DNA of 64,000 nt from Diabrotica undecimpunctata (Eukaryota; Arthropoda; Insecta; Coleoptera; Chrysomelidae). A model generated the notes under the pieces. It did not search any database. It was not told where the DNA came from and saw only the letters and a list, made by a program, of their open reading frames with translations. Positions 21,484 through 31,426 of this stretch are shown piece by piece; positions within the stretch are counted from its first letter, which is position 1, and each line of letters begins with the position of its first letter. The stretch lies in contig NC_092806.1 of assembly GCF_040954645.1 (NCBI RefSeq), positions 74,960,141-75,024,140 on the forward strand, written 5' to 3'. A program made the position numbers and the translations under genes.

Positions 21484-22779
21484 TTAAACACTGCTTTATA
21501 ATTCGTTTAACCTGTTTTAGGCCGCTGAGCGGCCAGTATCGTAGTCTTAAATTTCCCAGAACATTTTGGGGACCAGTATGTCCCAGTCGGCAATGTTCTC
21601 TTTTTATTACGAGAGAAACTACATGAATATTACCGGACAATAAAATTGGAAATTTTTGACTGTCATCAATCGGTGCATTCTGAAGTCTACCACCCACTCT
21701 TAAGATACCAGTTTTGTCGATGAAGGGATTAAGCGAGAGCAATTGTTTGTTATCTATAGGTTTATTGCTAGTCAGAAGTAAAAATTCTTTAGAAAAGTTT
21801 TCTGACTGAACTTGGCGTACAATGGATATATGCGCATGCGTCGAGAGTTCATCGACAGTTAAAGGACTTAACATTTTTGTTTGCTTATTTTTTAAATTGT
21901 AAATGAACCGAAAAACATATGCTACTGAATGTTGTAGCTTGGGAAATTTGGAAAAGCGTGCGAACATTTTTGTCCACCAGTTCTTCATCTTATCTGAAAT
22001 TACAAGAGAAATCTTTTTGATTTTGGGTAGATTTTCAACAGGAGAAAACGTATTAAAATTATCGAAATCAAAATTATACATTCGCAGGAACTCAGGGCCA
22101 TGTAGCCAAAAATCTAGCATTTTTTCGTCGAAATTGCCGCGAGTTAGCATATCAGCAGGATTCAAATGAGACCGAATTTGTCTCCACATAGAAATCATAC
22201 TTAAGCTTTGAATTGTAGAGACGCGATTGGCTTCAAATGTCATGTAACTATTTGCGGGATTTTTTATTTAGCTCAGTGCAATCTGTGAGTCGGACCAATA
22301 ATTTATCGTATCGATTGTAAAGCGTTCGTTTAAAATAGATACCATTTAATGAACTAGTTTGGAAAGGAGTTCCATTGCACGTAATTCCAACTTTGGAATA
22401 GTGAGTTTATTTTTGAGCGGAGCATCACGAGATTTAGCGGTAATTAAATTACTAGACAATAAGTTGTCACTATATTGGACGACAAGATAGATGCAAGCCC
22501 CAAAAGCGGTTAGGCTTGCATCATAGAAGCCGTGGATATCAATTTTTGTGATTTTTTTGTTTACAAAAATAAAACGTGGTATTTCAATATTATTTACTTT
22601 AGCGAGGGTAGTTATGAACGTTTTCCATTTTTTATATATCACTGAATCAGTGATTGGGTCATCCCAATTTACTCTTAGTTTCCAAAGTTCTTGCATTAGT
22701 AGTTTACCGTTAACAATTAAGGGGTTGACTATCCCAAGCGGGTCATACCAGGAACTAACACAACTAAGGACTCGTCGCT
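21484..22779 (-). pseudogene. BEL/Pao RNase H region and integrase zinc-binding N-terminus
   Basis: Reading on the minus strand, the frame starts at the Harbinger insert with KRRVLSCVSSWYDPLG. LWKLRVNWDDP follows, then the RNase H part (HGFYDASLTAFGACIYL, LITAKSRDAPL, IPKLELRAM). After a frameshift come HLNPADMLTRG and FWLHGPEFL, and then the linker with GILRVGGRLQNAPI. The HHCC domain with H--LGHTG and IIKQCLT ends at the piggyBac insert. The order is normal for BEL/Pao pol. Confidence 0.8.
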
Positions 22780-22881
22780 TAAGCCTGGTTGGCTCGGCCG
22801 AGCAAACTCGATCCGAGTGCGCTCGCACGTATATTCTATTTACACGATACTTTCGTAGTCAAGTTTGTTAAGCCAGTAAAG

Positions 22882-24903
22882 ATGGCGGAAATTGTGAGAA
22901 AGTGTATATCGATAGTTGCTGAAATGTTAATTTCGGAGTTAGAACTGCAAGAAAATTCAAGAAAACAGCGAAAACGAAGAGTATGGGTGCGTAAGTGGGT
23001 CAATCGGCGAAATGTACTGGTTGCCTCGACAACATTTTTGGAAGAAGTAGAGCTAGAAGGCCCAGATACATTTAAAAATCATCTGAGACTTACCCCAGCT
23101 TAATTCCAAGAATTATTAAATGCTGTTGAACCCAATATAACAAAGCAGGATACCATAATGAGACCTGCCTCACCAGCTAGGGTAAAACTCCAAATCACAT
23201 TAAGGTTTTTAGCAACCGGGAACTCTTTTAGCAGCTTAGAGCACATGTATAGGGTACCGAAGAGTGCCATTTAAAAATTCTTGCCGGATGTGCTGAAGGC
23301 AGAAAAAAACCAAAAAAAAACACCAAAGAACATCGTTTCGTTCCAGTAATACTAACTTAATAATAACAATTCAAGTAATATAAATGAATATAACATAATG
23401 TACTTATAAACCACCAATGCTCCTAAGGGTATTAACTAAGACGCTCGCGTCATTATATATTATATAATGCTCGTCAATGATTGTGTTGCTAGCTGACAAC
23501 TGTGGCGTGTTGCTAAATAAAATGTCTCCATAAACAGAAGAATTCACACTGTACGGAGAAAATGGTTGGAAATTAACTGGACTGCTGTCCTGAAACGTTG
23601 CAATTCGTTCCTCTGTCAGCAGTTGAATGATTCTTGACTGGCATCGTAAGGCTCTTACCAGAGGTAGTTGGCGTAATTGGCAGGCTACATTGTTTGCAAA
23701 AACATGAAATTCGTCCTCATGTTTATTTTCCACAAACATTTTGATTTCTTTCATGGAATTTATTGCAGTCTGAATGTGCCGCGGTGTTTCATCACGTTTG
23801 CGCTTTTTTGCATTGGTTAAGGTACTTCGTGAACGTTGTACAGCTTCTGCCGCACTGGTAGTATTTCTAGCCCCAGCAGAACTTGTTTGTACCAGCTCTT
23901 TATTAACTAACGTTGAAGAGGTATCGGATAAAGGATCATAATCTATTATATTATTTGATTTAATCGGCTGAGAAGGGGATGAAGTGGCTGGTGATGTATT
24001 ATTAGCAAGGGGTTCAGACTGGCTGAATTCATCTGTATCTGGTACACTTTCTTGAAGTTTCTCCTCATTCTGAAATGTATAAATAGTGATATTAATTTGC
24101 TGCTTTTATTTCAGATGCCTACAACTGAAGAAGAGTGGTTGGAAATAGCTAAAGGATTTGAAGAACGTTGGAATTTTCCAAATTGCTGTGGCGCATTAGA
24201 TGGAAAGCATATCAACATTCAATGCCCTAATAATAGCCACAGCGATCTTTACAACTATAACGGACATTTTAGTACCGTATTGGTTGCGTTAGTGGACGGT
24301 AACTATTGCTTTACTTACATCGATGTTGGAAGTAATGGGCGTGCTAATGACAGCACCGTCTTTAGAAACTCCACATTAAAAAGATCCATAGAAGATGGAT
24401 CATTGCATTTCCCGAAGGTGGCAGTTATAGTTGGAGATGACGCTTTCCCTTTAAAAGATTATTTAATGAAGCCCTACTCAAGGCATGGGCCATTGTAATA
24501 CAGACAAAAAATTTTCAACTACCGCCTTTCGCGAGCCCGACGAATAGTCGAAAATGCTTTCGGAATACTGGCAATGCGTTTTCGAATATTTAGAAAATCA
24601 ATTGCTTTAAGTCCAGAAAAAGTAGACGATGTCGTTAAAGCTACTTGTTCTATGCACAATCGGTTACGGAAAACGTCACCGAATTTCTACATGCCATCAA
24701 ATGCAATCGATCACGATATCCAAGATATTGAAATTGTCCCGGGATTGTGGCGGCAAGAAGGCACAGGATCAGGTTTACAAAAGATAACAAATAATTTGGG
24801 AAGTAACAACTTCGCGGTTTCTGCAGAAAATATAAGACAATCTTATACCAATTACTTCATGGGAGAAGGGGCTTTACCGTGGCAAGGGAGAATAATACAT
24901 TAA
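22882..24903 (+). pseudogene. Harbinger DDE transposase, two exons, three nonsense changes
   Basis: Exon 1 starts at the ATG at 22882 (MAEIVRKC) and runs through RVWVRKWVNRRNV, ELLNAVEPNITKQDT and ITLRFLATGNSF to about 23334, with stops at 23101 and near 23270. Exon 2 begins after a pyrimidine-rich TTTCAG acceptor ending at 24114: MPTTEEEWLEIAKGFEERW, GALDGKH (first Asp), VGDDAFPL (second Asp), then an in-frame TAA at 24496, then RARRIVENAFGIL (Glu). All three catalytic residues are present. The donor site of the intron is not resolved. The intron contains the last exon of the MADF gene on the other strand. Confidence 0.75.
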
Positions 24904-25532
24904 ATTCTTATAATGTTATAATAAAAAGATGTCTTATTAGTTGGTCTTGAAAACATGTACATGTAAATCAAAAGAATATAAATCATGTCTCAAATTTTAG
25001 TCTAATTGCTTTAAACCCATTAATTAACATGTTATATAGATATTGACGTACAGTATACTCCCGATTATCCGTGCGCGTATTTGTATATAGGTATATAAAT
25101 ATCTAAGTGAAAATCTAACAAAAACGTTTTTATTTTTTCATTAAAAGTTAATATTAAAGTACAATAAAACACTTCTTACATAGTTGGAAACAGTTCCCCT
25201 GGTCGTAATCACTCTTCCCAGGAACCTGTTAGCAATGTTGAACCATTGTAGATGCGATTGGTACGCTTCTTTAGGGGACATCCCGGAATGAATGCCTTTT
25301 TTTAACTTTGTCTTCTCCTGGACATATGTGCTCCGTATATTTTTAATTTTATTCTTTAAGTCTGGGACCGTTAATTCAGGTATATTCATTTTTTAATAAT
25401 ATCTTCCTCAGCTGTTGCTCTGGCACTCTTGTTTTTATACAGGGGATGACGTAAATTCCACAAGCACTCCGATTCCTCGTACAATTTCACAAATTTTATT
25501 GTTGCAGCCTCTGACCACCGCTTCGACGCCAT
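23404..25532 (-). pseudogene. MADF-domain accessory protein of the Harbinger element, two exons
   Basis: In Harbinger elements a MADF/Myb-like protein assists the transposase by binding DNA and helping nuclear import. Exon 1 (25532 to 25180) starts MASKRWSEAATIKFV, has SECLWN and HPLYKNK, then after a one-base loss in an A run continues with NKIKNIRSTYVQEKTKLKK and ends at a GTAAGAAGT donor (25179-25171). Exon 2 begins after a TTTCAG acceptor (24075-24070) and is open from 24069 to the stop at 23404. It is Ser/Thr-rich, with KKRKRDETP (possible nuclear signal) and a C-terminal FANNVACQLRQLP region like the BESS-type tail. The only visible lesion is the A-run shift. Confidence 0.7.
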
Positions 25533-25728
25533 TTTTCACTACTATAAATATTACTAGCACGTCCGAAAGTTGGAAGCCGACCAAGTAACTCGTACGAGTC
25601 GAGTCAACATGCGAAATGCGAATGCGCTAGCATTACTTGTTTACACAATGCGAATCGCATACGAGTTCTGCGCACGCAGCCATGCCAGTAGGCTCGGCCG
25701 AGCCAACTAGCACCGTGTCAACCAGTCT

Positions 25729-26473
25729 TTAATAAAGCTTTAGATGCGAGTGGTGCTTGGGAGTTCCTAAGGGCTATGTCCTTAATAACTCTAGTAGCTA
25801 GAAATGGAGAACAATTCTGACCAAAACTAACGCGAGATAATTCAATACACTTGAAATCTTCTGAGGATGAGTCCCTCCAGAGAATATATTGTAAATATCG
25901 ATGATGCGGAGACATTTCTATCATGCGATACATCTTATTGACGTCAGCGGTCAAAACAAATTTGTAAGTCCGAAATCGACACAATATATCAAAAAGGTTG
26001 TCTTGTACTTGAAACCCTTTGAGAGCTAACTCGTTCAGAGAAAATCCGGAGCTGGATATTGCGGAGAAATCAAATACTACACGAAATTTAGTGGACGAAA
26101 CTCCCTCCTTAATAACAGCTCTATGAGGGATAAAATATTTATGTTCATTTAAACAATTAGTAAGTGTAAGCGGTATGACCTTTGCGTGTTCGAGGGATAA
26201 ATACTCTTCTATGGTCTTTTTGTATTCTCTGAAAAAACTATGGTCATTGGAAAATTTTTTCTCTAGTGTGACAAAGCGTCTTTTTGCGATGGTGAATGAA
26301 TCACCCAATTGTTTTATCCCTGAGCAAGTAAGAGGCATTTCAACTTGAAAACGACCTGACTCTAAAATTTTAGTGGTAGCGGCGAAGAGTGTTTCGGCCA
26401 TTTCTTCCTCTTCAGAACAAGAACATCGCGAGGGAAGTTCCTCTAATTCCCAGATTTTTCCAAAATTGAACAT
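25729..26473 (-). pseudogene. BEL/Pao RT, N-terminal half
   Basis: A clean open minus-strand frame from the pol linker (FGKIWELEELPS, CSEEEEMAE) into the RT fingers and palm: KFRVVFDFSA, LNELALKGFQVQDNLFDILCRFR, LTADVNKMYRMI, LQYILWRD, and VSFGQNCSPFLATRVI. It ends at ASKALL at the Harbinger boundary. The segment that should follow, with the catalytic YVDD and thumb start (about 150 residues in relatives), is absent on both sides of the insert. Confidence 0.8.
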
Positions 26474-27540
26474 ATATCTTTTTTTCCACCATCGGAACCT
26501 ACGGTTAGATTATTTTCGTCCTGAACAGATAAAAAAGAATGTGTTGTTGGGACAAGATAATTGCCTTTTTTGTGGCTTAAATTAGGAACTGGTTCTGCAA
26601 TTACATAGCCGAATGCAGTTTCTAGAAGCGTGGGTTGATTATGGCCTAGTGAAATAAGGTCGCCTTTTACTATGCTAAAATAAAGATCAGCACCTATTAA
26701 TATATCAATATTGCTGGGTTCCCAAAAATGAGGATCGGCCAGATCGTATATTAGATGATCGGGTATTTTTAAACCATGAGGGTTTAAAGCGATTTGCGGT
26801 AATCGCTCAGTAATTTGATCTATTACTGAGCAAGAAGCATCAAATTGTTGATAAGGATTAATTTTAGAGTGTAACACAATATCTAAAATTTCATTTGAGT
26901 GAACAAGGCCATTGTTCCCTAGTCCGGAAATGGATAATTTTTGCGTTCTAGGGAGATACTGTAATCGATTTGCTAAGTCTTTTGATATACAACTTTGCTG
27001 GCTTCCTGAATATAAAATTAATTTGACAGAAAATGGTTTACCCGTTCTTGAATATACTTTTGCCTGAGCGGTAAGTAAAAGGATTTGGCAATTATTTTTA
27101 CTAAAGGCGGATAAATTAGTAGTACCTGTAGATGAACAAACTTGACTAATAGCGGTATCTGTGTCGGATACCAATAAATTAGCGGGCGAATTTTGAGTAA
27201 GAAAGGTACTATTTTGTATCAGAGAAGAATTAGACAAATCAGCGTCCCTAGTAGAAACGTTAATTCTGTTCCCATTATGTCTCAGAGATTGATTATATTG
27301 TGATACATTTTGAACCCTCTGCTGAGTTCTAACTCGTGGCGAATTAGTTTCTAAATGAATAAGCGAATGATGATATCTACCACAGGACTGACATCTAGAC
27401 AAGGATTTGCAACTCGACAAGATATGCATATTTGACAGACAATTAAAACAAAGAGATTTTGATTTGACAAATCGATGTCTCTCTTGCGGCGATAACTTTA
27501 AGAATTTTGTACACACATATGTAGAATGCGATCTTTCATT
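26443..27540 (-). pseudogene. BEL/Pao gag zinc knuckles and aspartic protease
   Basis: The frame 27516-26443 shows a zinc-knuckle region (CFNCLSNMHILSSC, CQSCGRYHHSLIH), a Ser/Asn-rich spacer, and the DUF1758-type protease region: LLTAQAKVYSRTG, SGSQQSCIS, LSISGLG, IDILIGADLYFSI. The protease of BEL/Pao elements needs an Asp just before SGSQ. Here it reads LYSGSQ, so the catalytic Asp is Tyr. A frameshift separates this frame from the RT frame, which overlaps it slightly. Confidence 0.8.
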
Positions 27541-27780
27541 AAAATAACTACATTATTTACCATTGGAACTAGCATTTCTCGTAGTCCAATCAGACACATT
27601 CGCGTGAAAGTTTACCTTAGGAAAATATTTATGCGAGTTTCTAGTAAAACTAATACCGGATTTTGAGCTACCGTCGAACATATTTAAGTTTTGCAGTATT
27701 GTGTAGCGCTTTTTTATAAATTCAAAAAATATATCTATCGAGGGGAGCGCGGTTAAATCTCGTTCACTTCCAAAAGCTCG

Positions 27781-28545
27781 TCAACTTTGAAAGTCCAGTT
27801 TTTTCTCTAGCAAAAATACGAAAAGCGTCTCAAAGGTAACTTGAGCAGATAGTCTAAGATTTTTTATTAAATCCAGTGTTTTTTTACTCGTAACATAAAA
27901 ATTCAGTATTTCGCTAGCATTACATTTATTTATCTGCTTTTGATCCAGTAACGTCTGATACAGGGAATTTAATAACTTATTCTTATCCTCATAATTATTT
28001 TTTAGCGTGGAAATAGCGATATCCAAGTTCTGATTTGTAACGGGTAGAGATTCTATTAAGCTAAGCGGTTGCCCTCTAAGTAAACTTTTGTGATAATAGA
28101 ACTTTTCACTATCTGATTTTAATTTGGGATTGTTCAATACAAGCGAAGAAAATAAATCAAAAAACGACATCCATTCTTGTGGATCTCCAGAAAACGGTCT
28201 TATATTAGTATCAGGCAACTTTACATTTGAAACACTATCAATTATTTTATTAGATGTAGACAAATTTTCAATTAATTCCTGCAATTGGGCTAATGCGAGT
28301 TCAAATCTCTCATATAGAGACTCATTTTCCTCAGTACCGGACGCCACTGAATTTGGATCCTTTAACATATCTATTTCACTTTGAATTTGTTGATATTTTT
28401 TATAGTTTTCGGATAAATTCTCATATTTAATTTTAACTAAATGAGGGTTATCTACTTCCCCTTTTATAAACTTTTCTATGTGTGTTAGTTGGGCCTTACA
28501 GCCACTGCGCTGATTTTTTAAAATTACTGTATTATTAGTGGCCAT
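27781..28545 (-). pseudogene. BEL/Pao gag (DUF1759-type), N-terminal part
   Basis: Starts at the ATG complement at 28543-28545 (MATNNTVIL) and is open for 254 codons. It shows the helical N-terminal region (KAQLTHIEKF, LSENYKKYQQIQSEID) and the DUF1759-type core: PFSGDPQEWMSFFDLF, KFYYHKSLLRGQPLSLI, LKNNYEDKNKLLNSLY. It stops at FQS. Between this and the zinc knuckles (27780-27540) the frame is broken. Gag forms the particle that packages the RNA. Confidence 0.85.
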
Positions 28546-28663
28546 TTCAAATTATTTAATCAGATTAAAATACGAATCGATCCCACCATACTGAGTTAAG
28601 TTGTCGATTCGATTCGTATTTTAATCTGATTAAATAATTTGAAATGGCCACAAATAATACAGT

Positions 28664-28669
<6 letters not shown>
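28520..28669. repeat. Fold-back copy of the BEL/Pao leader and gag start
   Basis: 28520-28580 and 28609-28669 form an inverted repeat with 61-bp arms. I see one mismatch, in the codon after the gag ATGGCCAC. The loop is 28 bp (28581-28608). The right arm is an inverted copy of the leader and the first codons of gag, and it runs straight into a poly(A) run. Confidence 0.9.

Positions 28670-28706
<37 letters not shown>
28669..28706 (+). repeat. Poly(A) run of about 38
   Basis: It lies between the inverted gag-start copy and the LINE tail, so it is internal to the inserted segment and not at its 3' end. It may be a template-switch product or an expansion of the short A run that follows the gag start in the original. 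Confidence 0.8.
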
Positions 28707-28710
<4 letters not shown>

Positions 28711-28711
28711 G

Positions 28712-29092
28712 GCCGAAAATTGGATCATAAATAAGAAAAACAGCAGTAAGATAATAGCAATCGAGATGGAATGCCTGCGAAGATGCTGCAGAGTAACAAG
28801 AATGGATAGGAGAAGTAATGACGAAATAAAGCAAAGAACATCAATAGAAACAGACATACTAACATATATAGAACAAAAAAGACTAAAGTGGTATGGACAT
28901 GTAAGAAGAGCTAGCGACAGCAGATGGATAAAAAGAATAACCGAGTGGAACCCCATAGGAAGGAGGAAAAGAGGACGACCCCGAAAATCCTGGAGGAACG
29001 AAGTAGACGACGCCATGAGTAAGAGAGGACTAAACGATGGAGAATGGAACAACAGAGAGAGATGGAAACGGTTGAGCGAGGGAAGGCAGTGA
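28712..29092 (+). pseudogene. LINE C-terminal domain (RTE/CR1-like style)
   Basis: An open frame with NWIINKKNSSKIIAIEMECLR ahead of ECLRRCCRVTRMDR, LKWYGHVRRASDSRWIKRI, GRRKRGRPRKSW and a final WNNRERWKRL. This is the RT-distal tail of the LINE family whose endonuclease/RT start is at 62480-63543 and whose other tails are at 44700-45230 and 59760-60106. It is a 5'-truncated copy with an intact last segment. Confidence 0.75.
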
Positions 29093-29128
29093 ATACTGTA
29101 GAATCCCTAAATATATATATAAAATACG

Positions 29129-29432
29129 AATCGAAATAAATTGTTTACTAAAATATTTGCGTAATTAAACTATAAAAAATATAACACTATTGGTTTATAT
29201 AATTAATATAATATTAAAATAAGTATCTATGTAAATAATTAAAATGCGAACGTGAACAATGCGAAAGTCTTATCGAAGATAAATAGAGAAAGTCTTATTG
29301 TTTCTTAGAATATGTAAATACAAAAATATAGTCCTTTGGAATTTTTACCACTTTAGCTGGGTAAGGGGTACTGTCAGCTTTTCAATTATTCCTTCCTAGA
29401 ATCGGCTGAGCTCCTCACAGGCAGCTGGAACT
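29129..29432 (-). other. BEL/Pao 5' leader region
   Basis: AT-rich DNA between the second copy of the 14-bp duplication and the primer-binding-like site. By position it is the untranslated leader between the 5' LTR and gag. No gene is seen. Confidence 0.5.
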
Positions 29433-29449
29433 GCACGTCGCAGTCGCCA
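29433..29449 (-). promoter_or_regulatory. Primer-binding site of the second BEL/Pao element
   Basis: On the minus strand the sequence ...GAGACA AAAG TGGCGACTGCGACGTGC shows a TGG-starting block just inside a CA-ending terminus. This is the position and shape of a tRNA primer site in BEL/Pao elements. The 5' LTR would extend from 29454 to the right. Its far end was not found because no second LTR copy is available for comparison. Confidence 0.45.
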
Positions 29450-29454
29450 CTTTT

Positions 29455-31426
29455 GTCTCACAATGTTGTCGGTGCGCGCTCTAAAGTCTAAAATTTGCAG
29501 AAATTTTGCGTTTAAAGTTCTATTTTTCTAAAAAAAAGTTGTATGAATTATAATAGTTGGGTTACTCCAGCTCGAATATGGACCAAAAAATGGTTGAACA
29601 TTAGCTCGTTTAAAGAATTGAAGGAGGAAGGACCACCAGCCAAGGGCTGGAATGAAAAACAGATTAAACACTAACTTATATTTATTTGACTACACTTTTT
29701 ACTGAGGATATTTTCACTATTACAGATAATTACAAGTAGAATTGCTTAGCGGAATGTCGTTTCTATGTTAAAAGCGAACTACTGGCAACACTGCTGGTTT
29801 GAATAAAAATGAAGTGTTTATATGAAAATTATAACTGCGGTTTTAGGAAACACTGATTAATATAAACGATTGGCTTGATAACATTTACGAATAATAATGC
29901 GATGCGAACTACTTAGTTACAAATATAATATATTAATATTTAGCGATTTCAGCTTACGTGATTTGCGACCGACTTTGGTAATAGCTTTTTCTTAACTGAC
30001 TCTGATACAGTGTTGCCAGGCCCAAAAAATTTATTTCCCCAAATTGCGTTTTAAAAGTTGTCAGATTTTGAAGAGAATTACCCAGATTTATATATTTCAG
30101 TTTTTAATAAATCCTCTCCATGTGTGCAACCTGTGTCGCGATGTGTGTTGCCTGCCATGTAGGTTACATTATAGGCTGATATTATATCCAGCCATAGGAG
30201 TTTTCACCGCTTTTTATTTGTTTCGAGCTTCTGTCATATGGCGTATATTATTAGCATTGTTTAAATAGGACTAGTTAGACAATCCTTATGGAACAAACGT
30301 TTGACTTTTATTCTGCCGTCATGTGGTGGCCTCTAGTCATAAATTTAAAAAACTATTAACAGAAACTTAATTCTCTGCAGGATTCTATTCGAGTATATTT
30401 TTACCTGTTCATTACTAATGCAAACCTGTACACGGATGCCAGATTGTGAAGAAAATATAAGACTTTAATAAAATGCTTATTGTTATTATCGTTGTATGCG
30501 TCTAGTGAAAGATAACTTGACTATTTCGAGCGAATATTTCAAATTGTTTTTATACTTTGAGACTTGCTAAATCTGAATCGTAGTAATCTATTTAAATGAA
30601 GTAGGTAAATGCTGCCTTTTTTTAAATTTTTATTAGTTTACCAGATATTTAATTTGGTTATATGATTTGCTAGAAAAGGATTAAATATTTAATTGAAATA
30701 GACTCGATTGCTATCGTGTTAGAACACTAATGCGGAGGTTTATTTTTTAGTCAAGACTTAAGTTTGATCATTGTTTAAAAAAGAAAATCTTTTTAAACAA
30801 CGGTTTTATGTATGTTTTGAGAAAATTAAATTTTCAATCTTTTAATCTTTAAAATAACGTTTGAAAATATAGTAAATTTATGGGTATGGTTTTTTGATAA
30901 TGCTTTTGAAACAAATAAACACATCGATATGCCACAACAAGAGGCAACACATATTTAGGGAAAAATTAATCTATGTGTTGGGATAAAAGGAATAATAATT
31001 AACAACACTTTAATAAATAGTATCCTTTATTTTATTTATTTATGTATTTTATAATATAAACACCATTTTTGTATTTCTGTTTACATAAATGAGAATGTTT
31101 TTTTCAATCAACTTGCCCGATTTGAGCTGTTTATTAATGAAATAATTTTAAATTACAAAGTGATAGATATTGCAAAAATTAAATTCGCATTATTTTAATA
31201 GGTACATACCACATCAAAATTCTAATATCTACACATAGACAATATTAACGAAATAATAATTCAAGGTAAAAAAACAAAACAAAATTGTTTACATTAATAG
31301 TTATAGAAATTGATTGTAACATTGTTTTCATGAACTAAAATAAGCAATGTATGTAGTGCGAAACACTATTGGCACTGGTTGAGGTTGTTTTGCTGTCGAA
31401 TACGTATGAAAAACGCGTGGTGTCGT
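29455..31426. other. Noncoding interval (possible BEL/Pao 5' LTR, then AT-rich DNA)
   Basis: The first several hundred bases may be the 5' LTR of the second BEL/Pao element. The rest is AT-rich with no coding signal or clear repeat on either strand. Confidence 0.4.

Larger units (their letters stand above)
22782..25728 (+). mobile_element. PIF/Harbinger transposon with TTA duplication
   Basis: TTA flanks both ends (22779-22781, 25729-25731). Inverted termini start AGCCTGGTTG (left) and AGACTGGTTG (right, inverted), followed by the shared block GGCTCGGCCGAGC. About 15 bp between these two parts exist only on the right side. The element carries the two genes typical of this superfamily, a DDE transposase and a MADF (SANT/Myb-like) protein, on opposite strands. 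It sits inside the BEL/Pao RT gene, at a point where that gene also lacks its YVDD region. Confidence 0.85.
28581..29114 (+). mobile_element. 5'-truncated LINE insertion in the BEL/Pao leader, with 14-bp TSD
   Basis: The 14 bases AAAATACGAATCGA occur at 28567-28580 and again at 29115-29128, consistent with a target duplication. Between them are a 28-bp spacer, the inverted gag-start copy, the poly(A) run, a LINE C-terminus and an ATATATATA tail. LINE orientation is plus, opposite to the BEL/Pao host. Confidence 0.65.
15284..29454 (-). mobile_element. Second BEL/Pao element with three nested DNA transposons
   Basis: Pol and gag pieces read on the minus strand in the standard order: gag (28545-27781), zinc knuckles and protease (27540-26443), RT (26473-25729), RNase H and zinc-binding integrase N-terminus (22779-21484), integrase core (19288-18685), integrase C-terminus (15779-15284). 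Without the three cut-and-paste inserts about 5.2 kb of internal sequence remains, a normal BEL/Pao size. A primer-binding-like site at 29433-29449 marks the 5' end. A 3' LTR is not seen at the left, where a C-rich tract meets LINE sequence. Confidence 0.8.

Noticed and set aside
28565..29052. Minus-strand ORFs rich in Phe over the poly(A) run
   Set aside because: They are shadows of the poly(A) run and of the plus-strand LINE tail.
30044..30268. Cys-rich short plus-strand ORF as a gene
   Set aside because: No start context, no known domain, and it lies in presumed LTR or AT-rich DNA.
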